Assembly (NCBI GenBank): GCA_973895155.1
Contig: OZ316897.1
Location: 20,150,001-20,214,000, forward strand
Source: Marsupella aquatica
Lineage: Eukaryota; Marchantiophyta
Direction of reading: 5' to 3'
Length of the DNA: 64,000 nt
The notes beneath the pieces are model-generated. The model was not told the DNA's origin. It was given only the letters and a program-made list of their open reading frames with translations, and searched no databases. The translations under genes were made by a program, and so were the position numbers. Shown here in pieces: positions 1 through 13,294 of this stretch; position 1 is the stretch's first letter, and every line of letters begins with the position of its first letter.

Positions 1-937
1 TATCTGGATCTACTATACATTAATTGGGTATGTGGCACTCGTTGTATTCCGCAGTTCCGCTGCTAGTAACTGGAGTTATGAACCTAGTTTCTGTTTCTGA
101 ACCTACACTAGTTGGGTCTCAAGCACATGTTGTATGCCGGTGTTGATCACTGGAGTTGTGAACGTAGTTTCTACGGACATTGGAGATATTGCTGTCAGGT
201 CTGGACGAAGAAGCTGATTGTGAAGTGCATCGAAACTGCAGTCTAACGATGATCGTTGACAGGCTGTCTAGAATCCAATAATCGCGGGTACTTGTGACCT
301 TGTGCGGCCAGATGACTCTTACGTCGACTGACTCCTGGTGTGTTTGAGTTTTCAAAGGAGGAAATTGTGAGCACAGTCCACCAACTCTTAAGAATTCTGA
401 CCTCGTTTGTTACAAAAAATTGCTGATGAACAGATTCGGAACAATAATAAGTCGTGAGATAAGAGTTTCTGCAGAATGTTTCGAGCAGACCCACTAGAAA
501 TATAAACACTATAGACCTAAGCAAGTATTCGGCAATTATGGAGATGCCAACTTGAACTGCCTGACCCTACTGTAGCTACAATGGACAGAGTACATTGCTT
601 GCGGTTCAATCAGACAGACCCATGCAGATAGAATCGTGAACAATAAAGCAGATCCAGACCTAGACTGCAATTCCACGTAAAAATTTGAGCTATCCGTGAT
701 AGCTCAAACTTTCGTTATTTGTCTGATAAGCTAGTAACGATGGGAGCAATGCCTTTTCTTCCCCCGAAGAATGAAAACAAACCAATTTCCTCTATGGAAT
801 GGCAAAAGTAGGGAACATAAAATAACAGACGTGAACTGCCTGAATTGCTTTCAAAATCTTGCATGGTTTTGCTGAGATGACTAGACATGAAAAACGAGTT
901 ATGGAACTTGAAGTGACACAACTCTACATTATTTCAC
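1..937. other. 3' flank of TIMELESS, no gene seen
   Basis: No convincing coding region is visible. The stretch lies downstream of the TIMELESS stop codon on the minus strand, so its right part should hold the 3' UTR. Positions about 374-937 are represented a second time, in the same orientation, at about 38820-39400. This shows that the downstream flank was copied along with the gene's last exon. Confidence 0.6.
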
Positions 938-3900
938 TTAAGGGCCTTCATCTTCACTGTCACTTAGATCAAGAGTGTTCACTCTTTTTCTCTTCCGAGA
1001 ACTTCTGTCTCCTATTGAGACTAATTGTCCGTCAGCTCCACGGTTCTTGACATCATCGTCACTGTCTTCTAAATCTTCAAAGTTGTCGCCTCTCAAGGTG
1101 TTCCTCTCTCCTGTTTGTTCGAGGACTGGGGTTCCTGCATGGCTTGGTGCTGAGCTTGTTAATCTACTACTGAGAACATCGCCCTCGTTGTCTCCTAAAC
1201 CGTCACTATCCTCTAAGTCAACAGTGTTTGTTCTTCCCCTGGGAAAATCATTTTCCACTGGGTCCCCACTAGTGCTTCCACCCTGGCCTGGGGCGGGTGC
1301 TGCTGACCTTATCAGGCGAGTAAGAGGGGCATCATCATCATCACTGGCCAACAATTCCACAGATTCAGTCCTTCTTTTCCTTGAACGTCTACCTTCTTCT
1401 CTGGCTGTACTCGCAAGTCCTTCGTGACGCGATGAAGGTCCACTAAACCCACCTTTAAGGGCATTTCCATCCTCCGCTAGCTCCCCACTGGTGGTTCCAC
1501 CCTGGCCTAAAGCTCGTGCTGATCTTCCCAGGCGAATAAGAGGGGCATCATCTTCCTCATCATCACTGTCCAACAATTCCACGGATTCAGTCGTTCTTTC
1601 CCTTGAACGTCTACCTTCTGCTGTACTCGCAAGGCCTCCTTGACCTGATGAAGGCCCACTAAACCCACCTCCAAGGGTATCTTCATCGTCACTGTTCGGT
1701 AGGTCGTCCGTATTTATTCGCCTCTTCATTCCAGGTTTCTTTCCACTTCTATCTACACTCTTGTATCCTTCCTCCCGACAGGACAAGTAATTGACACCAA
1801 TGGGTAGGTTGTCGTCATCATGTTCACTATCAGTAAGGTTGGCATGGAAAGAAGAAGGAGCAGTTCTGGGCTTGGGTTTGACCAAACCGAGTGTGCGTAA
1901 TCTCCGTGACACCTGAGCAGTTGTGAATTCTCCACCCATATTCTCGGTGATGACTTTGGTGACGTTCTTGCCACTCCCATGCCTGCATACCAGCAAAGAA
2001 AAACCTGTATGAAGGACATTCTACGCAACAACAACCACTATCTAAGAGTGAGTGGTTGCTCAACCAGGCTCAACGGATTTCTTGATGCAAGACGGACAAG
2101 CGGAAATTAGAAATCAATTACTCTTTGGACCTTTCGAACAGCTCTCTAAGAGCTTCATCGTGAGGTTGGGAGAATAAGCTTGACTTCTTTCTGGCTCCAC
2201 TGCCATCCGAGGTTCTCCTACTCTTCTGGTTCCGACTGGGAGACTGGGAACCTAGACTGCTTCCACCCTTCTTGTATTTATCTCCTCCACTCCCAACTTT
2301 CTTTTTTGATCTGTTGGTAGAGTGCTCCACGAGACCTAAGCTTCGCAGCTTTCGCTGAACCTGAGCTGCAGTATACTTCTCGAACGGGTCCAACTCTGAC
2401 GCAATGAGTTGTGCATACTGCTCATCATCCTTGAACCTGAACACCCGAAATCATCATATGGGCAATTCAACTCAGATACGATCAGAACCATAACTATCGC
2501 TACTCTTAACTTCATCCACAACACAGAAATGGGACCCTAGGTCTTGGCGTCTGCGGAATTCGGCCTCATTACCGTGAACTCTGCAAAGGAACGTAAACGA
2601 ACTATCACCTGAAGTTTTGCCACGGCTTTGAGAAAATAAAATGTGCTCTCACAAACTGCAGGCTAGTGGACCTAAACGTACTTTACGACTATGAACAAGA
2701 ATCTGTGCCATTCAGATGACGGCAGAAATAGCCATCGTCGCTGCCAGCTGCCAAACGCCTGCTGAACTAATTCTAAAATTTACACAGCATTAAAGGAGCA
2801 CTTCAGAAGTTTAGAGTAGAATTTGAATGTGGACTTCGGCCAAGCTCGAATCATCCTCAGACACCAGAATGTCACGATCGCTTTACCTTCCAAACAATTC
2901 CTTGATCTGCACCACATGATCTTCAGATAACGGAATGACGGCTTCTGCATCTTCATCCTCACTTGATGAGGCAGACCTTCAAAAGTAGCACGGAAAACAA
3001 TTGTGTTTACTACTTGGAGCCTCTTCAGTCTCGTACCACTGTAACCAAGACTCTCCCAGTAGAAATCGTTGCTTTGAGTTCCAATTGAACTCATTCAGTT
3101 TGTTTCCTTAAGGCATGCTTCAGAGAGAATTCCATTCTGAGTGCATAACATCTCCTACCTAATATGATCCAATGTGCACAGTACGTCCAGCCGTAACCTT
3201 TCAAATGAAAAACAGAGCGACGTCAGTGAAAGACTGGCAAACTCTAAATTCAACTTACTCGTCATTATCACTGTGCCGGTTTGTCGGTGCGTCTTCTTCA
3301 TCGTCACCCAAAGCATCTGCAATGTTAATTTTTTTCCTGTTTTGAGAGGACCCACCTGCCTCTTTCCGCATGGAGTGTATCATATAATCAGCAGTAATGT
3401 GGTGACATTCTGACCGTGTCTTCCAGAACAGAATGTCTACAAACAAAATTGGGTGCGCCTCCAGCTTCTTGAAGAGCCGGCGTACCACTTTGCTGACAAA
3501 ACCAATGACATATCTGTGATCCTGTGCTGATTGCAGCTGCTCATTGGAGAGAATACCGTAGAATGTCTGGAGAATCGAGATCTGCAGAGGCAACATGCTT
3601 GTTTTACGTCATGTGTACTATTATCCCGCACAATAAGTTATAGTTTGACTATTTTGATACTATGGCTTAATTGCCTCGAAAAAATATCGAAACAACAATA
3701 TGACTGTTTATACAATTTTGTGCTACAGATAAAATCAAGTTTTCCACTAGCAGTGTGTACGTATAATAAGAAACAATCTACAGGCTGAGAAATAATTTCA
3801 ATACCTTCCTCGGCTCCTGAGGAAAAACTTTGAATGATAATCATCAGCAGAAACCGACCAAAAACGTACTATGAATAAAGGGGCTGATTAGTAGTTGGGA

Positions 3901-6900
3901 CCTGATACAGCATGGGCTCGAGATGGCAGTCTTCACAGATGCGTTGCAGCATGCGCACAATGTAGTGGTTGGTTGCAGCCCTGTTGGTTGAGTGGAACTT
4001 CAAAAGCCAACAGTAGTTTTTAACAACGAAGTTGTTTGCAAACTTATCCACAACTTTTCGGATGTTTAAGGTCACCTCCTTCGTCCTATTCTGCTTCCCG
4101 CCATCTGAATCATCACCGTCGTCATCAGCAGCTGCAGCAGCAGCATCGACTGGAGTATGAATTGTTTCATCTTCTTCGTCCTGCTGCTGAGAGCCAGCGG
4201 CACTTTTTATTGGCAGATCCATCTCAGACTGGTCACCCGTATGTTCATCACTGTCTGCCACATATTCTGCGATTCCTTCCTCAGCTAACCTCTCTGGCTC
4301 TACATTTGAATGTTGAGATATTATATCAGCGCGCTTGGGGGAATGGGGAATATCTGCGTCACTTTTCGAGGCTTGCTCATCTGCTTTAGCCTCCGTGGCA
4401 TCCTCTTCTGCTCCTTCGGGTTGGGATTGTTCAGAGGGCTTTGGTTTCTTTTTCCAACCTCCTCTTACTTTGGTCAAAACCTAAAAAGAAAATCACAGCT
4501 CAATTCATCTAATAGTCATCATAAGGTCAGCTGATGATATATTTGTGGAAAATTCTAACGAAAATAAATCTAGGGGCACTTTAATGCAGAACAGCCCAAA
4601 GAAGTGGCGCAAAAATCAGCCAAGATTAATACTAGAATAGATTAGAGAATTGCTCTGAAGAGTGGCTTACCCGAAGAGACTCCCCGGACTTGGCGAAACT
4701 ATCAAGGATGCGGAGGACGATGTGCGTGATCTCCACTAGATCGGCCAAGTGACTGCAATCAGTCATCACCAGCTCATAATTTGCTTCTCTGAAAACAACT
4801 CTACCTCATATGGGACTCGAAGCTTAAGTCTGTCCATGAGCTAAGTGTCTTTAACAAGACGGTCGTGCCCTCGCTTTTGGATCACAAACCAGACTTAAAG
4901 TTCAGGACTATACCTCCGGGGGTGCTTGGAGGTGTCAAACGACCTGATCAGCGAATTCAGGAAGTCGAGAACGTCAAAGTCAGACTGGTTGTAGAAAATT
5001 TGATATAGTAGGGTGCGTGCCGTGCGACGTTCCTGCTGCCCTTCTCTTGTGAGACTGCCCGACCTTTTAAGGACAAGATCCAGCATTTTTATCTGCGTAG
5101 TTGCTCCGTCATCAGAATCACATTAATGAACATTGAGACGACCTTAGCTGTAACTGAAAGCCTCCTCAGCACACGTTGAGTTCCTTAGTTGTCTCATGAA
5201 CCTTACGATCACTAATCGTAGAAGTAGGAAACAATGTGTTTCATCATGACCAGTAACATGATTCGTGCTCCTGACTATCCATAACCTGAAACAACGGACG
5301 CTAAAAAGGGAAATCCTCTGAAAGTGGGTTTCTATGCTCTGGTGAGACGAATTGAGTGTGGATGATACAATCTTTGAAGGCTATAAAAACAACCTTTGAA
5401 GGGTACTGAAGGCACAAAAAAAATCCTATACGTTAAAGGCTTCTCGTTTCCTGAGTATGATACTCTTGACAAAATCAGCTGCTACCGAAAGCCTAGGAAC
5501 GATCTATCAGGCACATGCGGCGCAAACTCTTTACTCACCATGTCCTTTATAACACCCCCTGCAGCTCCCAAGGGTTTCCAATCTTTGGTTTCCGCTGCAG
5601 AATCTGCAAACTGTTGCCATTTTGAAGTCACCATCGTGAACATAGCTTCGTCCATAGTTGAGGCGATCAGGCCACAAAGATGCTTTCGTGCTGCTGCTTC
5701 CTTCTCTGCTCCATCCACAGAGCCATCATTTGATTTGACCTGGTGCTTCTTCACAGACATAAGAACAGCAATTTCAATAAATGCTCACCATGTTTACATA
5801 ATCACACTCATAACGCATAGGTTTCATTTCTACGAAGGCAAAAACAAAGCTCGAAAGACAGTTATACTCGAGATGTGGCATGATCTGCCAATTGACATTG
5901 TGAAGAGCTCACACATTCAAAGACCTTGCTGTTGTGGAATTCAGCCACAAGCTGCAATGACAGGCCCTAAACTTGTTCCAGTTTAATCACACTTCAAACA
6001 GCTGGGAAGTAGTCCTTCCTTTCAGTTACTGAAATCATGACACGAAAACCTTGGACATTGCTAGGACCGAACCCCTGGAATGTAAGGTCTTCAGAATGGA
6101 CCCAAACAGAAGGCTGGAATTGAGCGTCAGTCGTTTACGCTGAGACTATCATCCAGGATACGGCGACAGGGAAGGCTTATTCCACGACCATTTCAATGCC
6201 ACTGGAGAATTGACTTAAAAATTCATCGTTCGCGGGTTACCTGATCCCTCTGGGCCGTGCAGCACTGATAGGAAGTGAAGAATTGTGCAACTTGAAAGAA
6301 TGCCACAATGTCGGGAGTTTCAAGACCTTGTCGCTCTCTTCGAATGTCTTCTTTGACAGACTGCATCAAGACTGATAGAACGCACTGTCAACGACGACCT
6401 CTAGAATACAGGAAACTTCAAAATACCATTGAGGCAAATGGGAAAGGTATATTTAAAAAGACAAACATGCCTAATAGTGTTCCTGAACTCAGATTCTTGA
6501 AAGGGGAGCTGTAAAATGAATTCATGCTATCCTGAAACAGCTGAAACCACCACTAGTACTTACTATTGTAACCACTGGCCAGAAACTGATCCGCAAAGTC
6601 TTTGAGAAGTACGTAGATCTGATCAGAACACTGAAAAACAGGATATGGATCTTGAACAATCCGCTTGATGACCCCTCTCTTCACTTGAGGCTTTCTTCTA
6701 AGATTCTCCAAAGGCGATTGATGTGGGTTTCTAGTCAACATTGTCTTGGATCCATCCTGTTCCAGGGGAAAGTGTGAGTACTAGATTGATTTGTCAGCCG
6801 GTACAAGGAAGCCAAATTTTCCCATAGTCATAGAAAAGGGTAGCAGGATTTTCAGTCGCGTACCCGGGCAACTTGGACAAACATTCCGGTGAACGGAGAA

Positions 6901-8708
6901 CTTCCTTTCCTGAGTCTTTTGAGTTGCTCTCTTTCTGACTGCAACACTGCCCGTAGAGTTGCAGCCGACTTCTCAGACTGCTTCGCTACCTGCACACTTC
7001 AAAAATCCAGAGGAGGTGAAGTAAGACCCAAGATGCCAAAAATGCAACAATCCAGAAAGGCCGATCGTTTTAAAGACTGGATTAGGTATTAAAATGTGAC
7101 AGCAATCAAAGTCAAACCTTGCCAGCACTGGGGACAACCGCAGCAACTTGATCAGCATCCTGACCCCAGAAAACCTGCTGGATAATTTCTAGTATCAGTA
7201 GGTTGTCTTGTCTAAGCCCTCCATGGCCTGCAACATGCTGCATCAGGACCACCACCAGCTCTATCGCACTTTCATTGAACAAACGCTCCAGCATCTGGTC
7301 TCTCAAGTTTGACATTTGGGGAGAAGATGGGCCGTGTTGTGGTAAACAGTCAGGGACTTTTAAGACGTTCCGCAACAGCGTAAGGAAGAGTTGGAATAAC
7401 TTCCAATCATCATCCTTAGGGCATCCACTGCAGAATGAAAGCGAATTCCAAGGTAAAATTCAGTGAGATTCAATGTAACACAAAAACGACAAAAGAAACC
7501 AAAAATATTAGTACCACACTTGCCATGACCCACCTTTCCAAGTTCTGAAGAGGCTCCTCCAAATGAGATACGATGACTGCAATTGCATCACCTTCCACAA
7601 TTGCTGCTTTGAAATGCTGCAAGTATTCCACTTGCTTCGACACTTGGTGAGATGTTGGTTCCACCGGCATAGTAAGAAAGACGAGAATCTTCACTGTAAA
7701 ACCCATTCAGGAACGATTGATGTGAACTATTTCTTCATTACTCATAATGAAGAATAAGTAACATTCTCTGTTTTTTATCAGAGATGAATCTCCCTTCATA
7801 CGGTACATATTAACAGTAAAATCGACAAGTAACCATTCATGATGACGACTGGAACGTATGTACATGTAGAGTTCCAAAGAGAAAAGAGGCTAAAACATAC
7901 TTCTGCCCATCCTCCACGATGGCAAACAGGACTTGCATTTGATCAAAATGACATTATCTACCAAGGGTGAGTGAAGCAGGTCACACGCAATGTCACGAAC
8001 CGCAATTGAGAACAATTTCGAAGTCATCACTGTAGCGCTTGATAAGTGGAACCAAATCTTGCCGGACTACATTCCACTTCCCGAGCTCGAGAAAGACATC
8101 TCGGGTCTCTGGGTGGTCTCGCCGCAGATACCGCTGCAAATCTCTTAAACTTTCTGTTTCACAACCAGCCTCGGGTCTATAAGCACCTTATCTATGGTCT
8201 CACTTCGGCAATTCAAACAATTCAGACTAAGCTTCTTCGAAGACCTACTGTCGAAAGAACTACTGGGACCGGGAAAACGTTTTAGATCCGCTTTGGTGAA
8301 ATTACTGAACTTTCATCAGACGCAAAGAGCAGGATCTCCGGCTCCCAACACAACAGACAATTATAATCCCGAGGGGGGTGCTCCAGGTGTCAAAGCATGT
8401 CCAGTAAGGAATGTCAGTTAGGGAAAATTTCAAAACGTTAGCAATTGGGCAAGCATGTAAAGGCTTCCCTTAAATCTCCCAATCATAAAATGCAGAGAAC
8501 ACCACGAAGGCAGCCTGGGTGCGATGCTACAAGGAACTCCCAGAAGGACTCGTTCCTGGATGGACAACGGAATACACGACGCAGACAATGAGCTCAGAGG
8601 ATAAATACCCAGGCAGTCAGGGCTCTTCACATAGCGTTCGTTTCCATCATCATCGGCTTCAAGGCCTCCTATACTTGCACAGACAAATGCTAAACCGCTG
8701 TCGGCCAT
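938..8708 (-). CDS. TIM: TIMELESS homologue, fork-protection/cohesion protein (15 exons)
   Basis: Plant orthologue of TIMELESS (Tof1/Swi1 family), a nuclear protein that with TIPIN stabilises stalled replication forks and supports sister-chromatid cohesion. Deduced exons on the minus strand: 8708-8609, 8153-8001, 7693-7534, 7427-7118, 6989-6864, 6756-6564, 6371-6241, 5748-5539, 5092-4914, 4788-4671, 4480-3902, 3581-3259, 2976-2887, 2436-2122, 1982-938. They total 4032 nt (1343 aa) and all borders are GT..AG and in phase. Family signatures include SPDCLESLRDLQRYLRR spanning exons 1-2, LVFLTMPVEPTS in exon 3, DVVAFFQ-like DIVAFFQVAQFF in exon 7, LDFLNSLIRSFD in exon 9 and NYCWLLKF in exon 11. 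The C-terminus is a long acidic serine-rich tail with a 72-codon duplication. The start is the in-frame ATG at 8708; a GTG upstream at 8738 is unlikely. An extra small exon between 6241 and 5748 is possible but not needed for phase. The protein is somewhat longer than animal homologues because of the tail. Confidence 0.93.
1260..1690 (-). repeat. 216-bp in-frame duplication in the TIMELESS tail
   Basis: Two adjacent units about 216 bp apart (for example the motif near 1440 recurs near 1656) encode two similar 72-residue blocks. Each block carries GGFSGPSS, a basic RRSR cluster, TESVELL followed by an acidic run, and APL-RL. The period is a multiple of three, so the frame is kept. The blocks diverge at several residues, so the duplication is not recent. 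Confidence 0.8.
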
Positions 8709-10090
8709 CTCGTCGTCAGCACCAAGGCGGGCTTGCACCTATCCAATGTACTCTTCCTCCAAGTCAAGATCGGCCCGACCACCCAGCCAGAAGGCTTCAC
8801 AACTAGAGCAAACTTCCACACTTACTTTGAAAGGGATCCCAAGAGAAAAACGAGGACTTCTCTGTGCAATTCCCGAGCGAGGTAAGGTCTCTCCCTAACA
8901 AAGTCCTGTCCATCCGTCCGTCCGCAGGGCCCTCGTCAGAAGCGAGAAATCACACGGGACAGGGAACGAAACCGGGTTTCATGCTTCATTGAATTTTTGT
9001 CAGTTGCTACTTAGACAATGAGTAACCGCGAGTCCCGATTGCTGCAGATACATTCAAGAGAACTGCAGGAGCCATCATTGAAGAAACTTTCGTGCGTCAA
9101 TTTCAAAGATCATCGGATGGTCGAAAAGCCCGTGCACAGACAGAGACAGTGTGTGTACAGCTAACATGTCTGTGCTGAGTTCTCTGCAAAATGCTTAATC
9201 CTAGTGTAGTAACGGACGAAACCCAGACAGAGTGTGAGTAGATCGAGCTAAGATTGCTTTGCGAGAGCTTGAATGAGAGAATTGCTTCGACCTGATTGCA
9301 AACGAGCCCTTCGTCGGTATTCCATTTTGTTTCGCGGCCTTCCTCAGTTTGTAAATCTCCCGCGCTTTCGCATCCTGTGGCTCGTACGAGAAATTGTTTC
9401 GTTGTGGGGTAAGGTTCCATGAGGCCCTCGATTCAACCCCTCACATTCTCCCAAATCTCTGTTTGTATATTATTAAAGGGCACGAGCCCGAATGCCCATT
9501 CTTTGCATGTTAATAATTAGTAGTGATGCTTCATTTTGACATACATATATACATATATGTGATTGTTTCCATCTAGAAATTTTGGTGGGGCCCTAGAGTC
9601 ATGGTCTAGAGTCTTCAGACTAGAATCTAAACATGAACTCTAGCTTCTCTTTGCAATTTATTAGTAAGATTATGTGGTATTATATTATGCTCGCACAACA
9701 AGTTAACGTATATATACCCTTTGATTCCCATATACTTTGATTCCCTTAGTGATTTTTATCTTTCTTCTTTGATGAATGGGCATTATTATTGGAGAAAAAT
9801 GCAGAGACAAGATTTGGATTAACTAACTATAAAGATTCTCCTTTACTTTCTACTAAAATGAGTAAAATGAAAAATCTCTAAGGCCTTTCAATGTATTAAG
9901 GTTCTGTTACTAGAGCCTTATGGGCAAAAAGAAACTAACCCCTCAAAACTCAAGCTAAAGTACTTGTATCAATGAGATAATAATATATACTTAATATTTC
10001 AAAGATTTTAGAAATCTTCTTACTTGAAGAAAAATCTTAATTTCATATAAGTTCAGATTTTACTTTTTCTTTCCAAGAGGCAAGTAGAGG
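8709..10090. other. 5' flank of TIMELESS and AT-rich spacer
   Basis: The right of the TIMELESS start should hold its promoter and 5' UTR on the minus strand. No clear TATA box or second gene was seen. From about 9440 onward the base composition becomes strongly AT-rich, with a short alternating ATATAC tract near 9540-9560. No coding region can be supported. Confidence 0.5.
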
Positions 10091-12130
10091 ACAGATCTTA
10101 AAATGGCAGTGCACTTGTGTGATAGACATTGTCTTCCAAAAAGGTCAAAAATATACAAAAGCAACAAAATATTGAAGGGATTGAGCTGTATAGTAAAGTC
10201 ATACTTACAAAGTAATTATATCTGTGACCCCGTCCTTGCTAATGACCCCTCTTACTCAACAAGAGGAAATTCAAGGCAAACTACAAGTCCAACTGATCCA
10301 CCTTTGCAACACCAACACGCGAGGATCAACTAAAGGTCTAATGATTGTTCTAGAGCCTTCACTAGACAAGTTCTTCACCAATGTTGTGAATCTTGAGTAA
10401 CATGACTGAATGCTTCACAATTTGATACATTTTATTGAAACACAGAGAAGAATAATAATAAATTACAACAAAGGAGAAGCAAGTCCTAACAGAAAATATG
10501 CATTCCTAAGAGAAAATAGGCATTTGCGGCTTGTCAATTTTAAGATGTTAAGTGATAGCAAGTGGCACAAGTAGAAGCACAACTATCTATCAAATCACTT
10601 AAAGAATCTAAACTCTTGCTGAAAAGTTGATCAAAGATGTTAAAGTATCTTTTATCTTGAGATTTATTATCAGAGAGGGACAATAGAAGAGCATTTGTAG
10701 AAACAAAAAGATGTTTGATCCGTATTTTTTTGTATTGCAAACCTTGTGTCGTTGAGGGTTCAGTTCAATGTGCGGAGCAAGCATACCAGATTAAGCTAAT
10801 GTCTTTGGTCAATTCTTCTAGGCAAGCTTAACAATTAAATCAAAAGACTATCCCTACCACTTGTCCAAGAGAGTTCAAGAAATTACGGATATAATATGAG
10901 AAGGTTGAAACCACCAAAAACATTTAAGATCTATAGAATTGAGACTCCAATTTTATCTGCAATAACATGGCTAGTCATTCTCTATAAAAATCAGTGTTAA
11001 CGCAATTTTTACTCCTCAGCCCATGTGCCCATATTTCAAGAGAATAATTAATGTTAAAGGAGAATTTGCATAATGACTTAATCTGTGCTTTGTTGTAAAG
11101 AAAATTCTTCTAACCATTCTTGTCAAGCTATTACAAAAACCAACATAAGTCACAAAGCTACACCACTATATACACTGTTTGGACAAAAAATATACCTAGT
11201 GTTTTAAAAGCGTTGCTCCGTATGCTGACTGTATGGATGCTACCAAGGCTTTCACATTGCTGGTTGGGCTGCTCAAAATATGTACTCATCTAATTTTTAC
11301 TTTTTTTATCTACTTATTGTCCAATTGCAATTATGACTATTGATTCTACTTTAATTTTGTCATATTTGTCAGCTAACTAGTGCTTACTTCATGGAGATCA
11401 AATCCTAGACTCATCTCCTATATTTACTCCAACAATTGGTGGACCAATTATTTTATCCCACCTAAAGTTAGTAGGAAGAGGTGTTGCTTCTCCTGGCACC
11501 ATTGCACTTGATCCTAATAGATTTGGCTCCTAAGCCTCTTAGAGGGACTTCTCTTGTCGTTGGGAACCAAATCTAGAAATACTCTTCTATTTTGCATCAT
11601 CAAGTTTCTTGACTCACTTTGGCTTGAGTATGATTATTCTCTATGTCACTAATGAAAATTTTTGATTTTGCATTTCTTGTGGTATCATGACACGAACAAA
11701 ACTCTTTATTGGTGACACCAAAATACCTATGCATATAATCACACATAATGTTCTCTTCTAAAAATCATATTAGTCTAGCATCTAGGGGCATTGAGTTCTA
11801 AGCAGAAGATAATAATATGTATATTCTATTGTAAGTATTTCATACTAAATTAGGTATATTTTTAGTTACACCTTTAAATTTATGAGTTGACATGTAAAAA
11901 TTATTATTATACAAAAATGCTATTATGATAAAAAAATTAAGTTTGATATTAATTGTCAATTAGATATAAAGTTATCATGTAAAATCTAAATATCTATCTT
12001 AGAATGAGATAAATTATATACATAAAATCTTGGTCTAATGATCATAGATGTGAAATACAAAATATGTTTTTTATAGTGTTTTTTAACTAAAGCTTGTATT
12101 ACAACATGTTTGAAGTAAATTAGAGTTATT
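10090..12130. repeat. Dispersed AT-rich repeat, copy 1 (longest)
   Basis: Non-coding, AT-rich sequence that recurs in the window. Positions about 10099-10780 match 19742-20360, and about 11460-12100 match 20385-21000. Positions about 10598-10820 match 13112-13294. Similarity is high but with many substitutions and indels. No terminal repeats, target duplication or open frame was recognised, so the element class is unknown. Copy 1 contains about 700 bp (10780-11460) missing from copy 2. Confidence 0.75.
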
Positions 12131-13111
12131 GCTTACAATAAAAAAACAAAAATTAAAAAAATCCAAGATATGAGTATTCCTATTTATATTTCTAAAATAT
12201 AAATATTTTCATTAGGTTAGGGATGGTATGTGCTCTAATCCACACTAAGTTAACTCCCCAAGTACAATTCTTGCAATCTTAAAAGTGAAGTCAACATTAT
12301 CTACAAATTTACATTTAGGTAGATATTATTTGAGGACAATACTTGATAATCTTTTGTAAATTAATCCAAGGTGTCCAGAATTCCAAACATTTAAATTGGA
12401 TACTATTCAAGTTTTAAACTTACAAAATAATTATAAAGTTACTTAATTGAATGTATTTTTTGGTTTGAATGCCTTGTTTAATTAATAAAAAACCAAACAA
12501 GTTATTTCCAATGCCATTCAGGTCATATTTAATTAGTCTCTTTCAACCATGTCTACTTCTGCTGCCCTCGCGATGAACAAATTGTGAATGCTCTGATCTT
12601 GTAGCAGCTTCAAAGGTTTTGAATTCCCCACCAAATTTCCCCACCTAATGTTCCCAGGCCACTCAGTGTAGCGGAACGGTGGGAGTGCTCTGAGTTCCAA
12701 AATTATAAAAATGGAGGGTGTCGCAAGGTGAGCACTACACTTTGCCATAAATCTATACCTCAAAGTCAAATAGCGCTAGAGAATTTTTTCATTCAAAATG
12801 CAAGAAAACAATAATGCCAAAGTGAGAGACATGGTTCCGATGCAATGCAACCCAATAAAGGGAAGGGGAAAAGGTCGCAAGAAGAAAAAGGGAGCCAAAC
12901 CAAGGAAAAAGTCTCCCCCAACAACCAAGTAACAAAAACCCCTAGAACCCACTAACACTAGCACAGGGAAGCCCAAATGACAAACCTCCTAGTGGGCGGC
13001 AAACCCTGGTACAGCTCCAAAGTAAACAAGTAGGGTTTTTTTGGGTCATGTAGCAAAATGAGAAAATCAATGGTATGATGATATGATTGTAAAGTTGGTC
13101 TCCTCTAACTC
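12131..13111. other. AT-rich spacer, no gene seen
   Basis: Only short open frames without recognisable domains. The base composition grades from very AT-rich to more balanced near 12540. Nothing else can be supported. Confidence 0.5.
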
Positions 13112-13294
13112 TAAAAAATCTAAACTCTTGTTGAAAAGTTGTCAAAGATGTTGAAGTGTCTTTTATCTTGAGATTATCTTTTATCTTGTCAAAGAGGGAC
13201 AATAGAAGCAAACCTTGTATCATTGAGTCTCCACAGTTCAGTTCAATGTGCGGAGCAAGCATACTTGATTAAGCTAATGTCTTTGGTCAATTCT
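13112..13294. repeat. Dispersed AT-rich repeat, copy 3 (fragment)
   Basis: About 180 bp matching the central part of copy 1 (about 10598-10820). It includes the shared run around TTCAATGTGCGGAGCAAGCA and ends where both copies read GTCTTTGGTCAATTCT. It carries a short local duplication of the TTATCTTGAGA-type motif absent from copy 1. Confidence 0.75.

Noticed and set aside
5396-5986. 196-codon plus-strand open frame
   Set aside because: It is antisense to TIMELESS exon 8 and its introns; the minus-strand reading matches the family and splices in phase.
7930-8001. Apparent one-base frameshift at the end of TIMELESS exon 2
   Set aside because: It disappears when the donor is placed at 8000-7999: exon 2 then joins exon 3 in phase and gives the family sequence LNCVKILVFLTMP.
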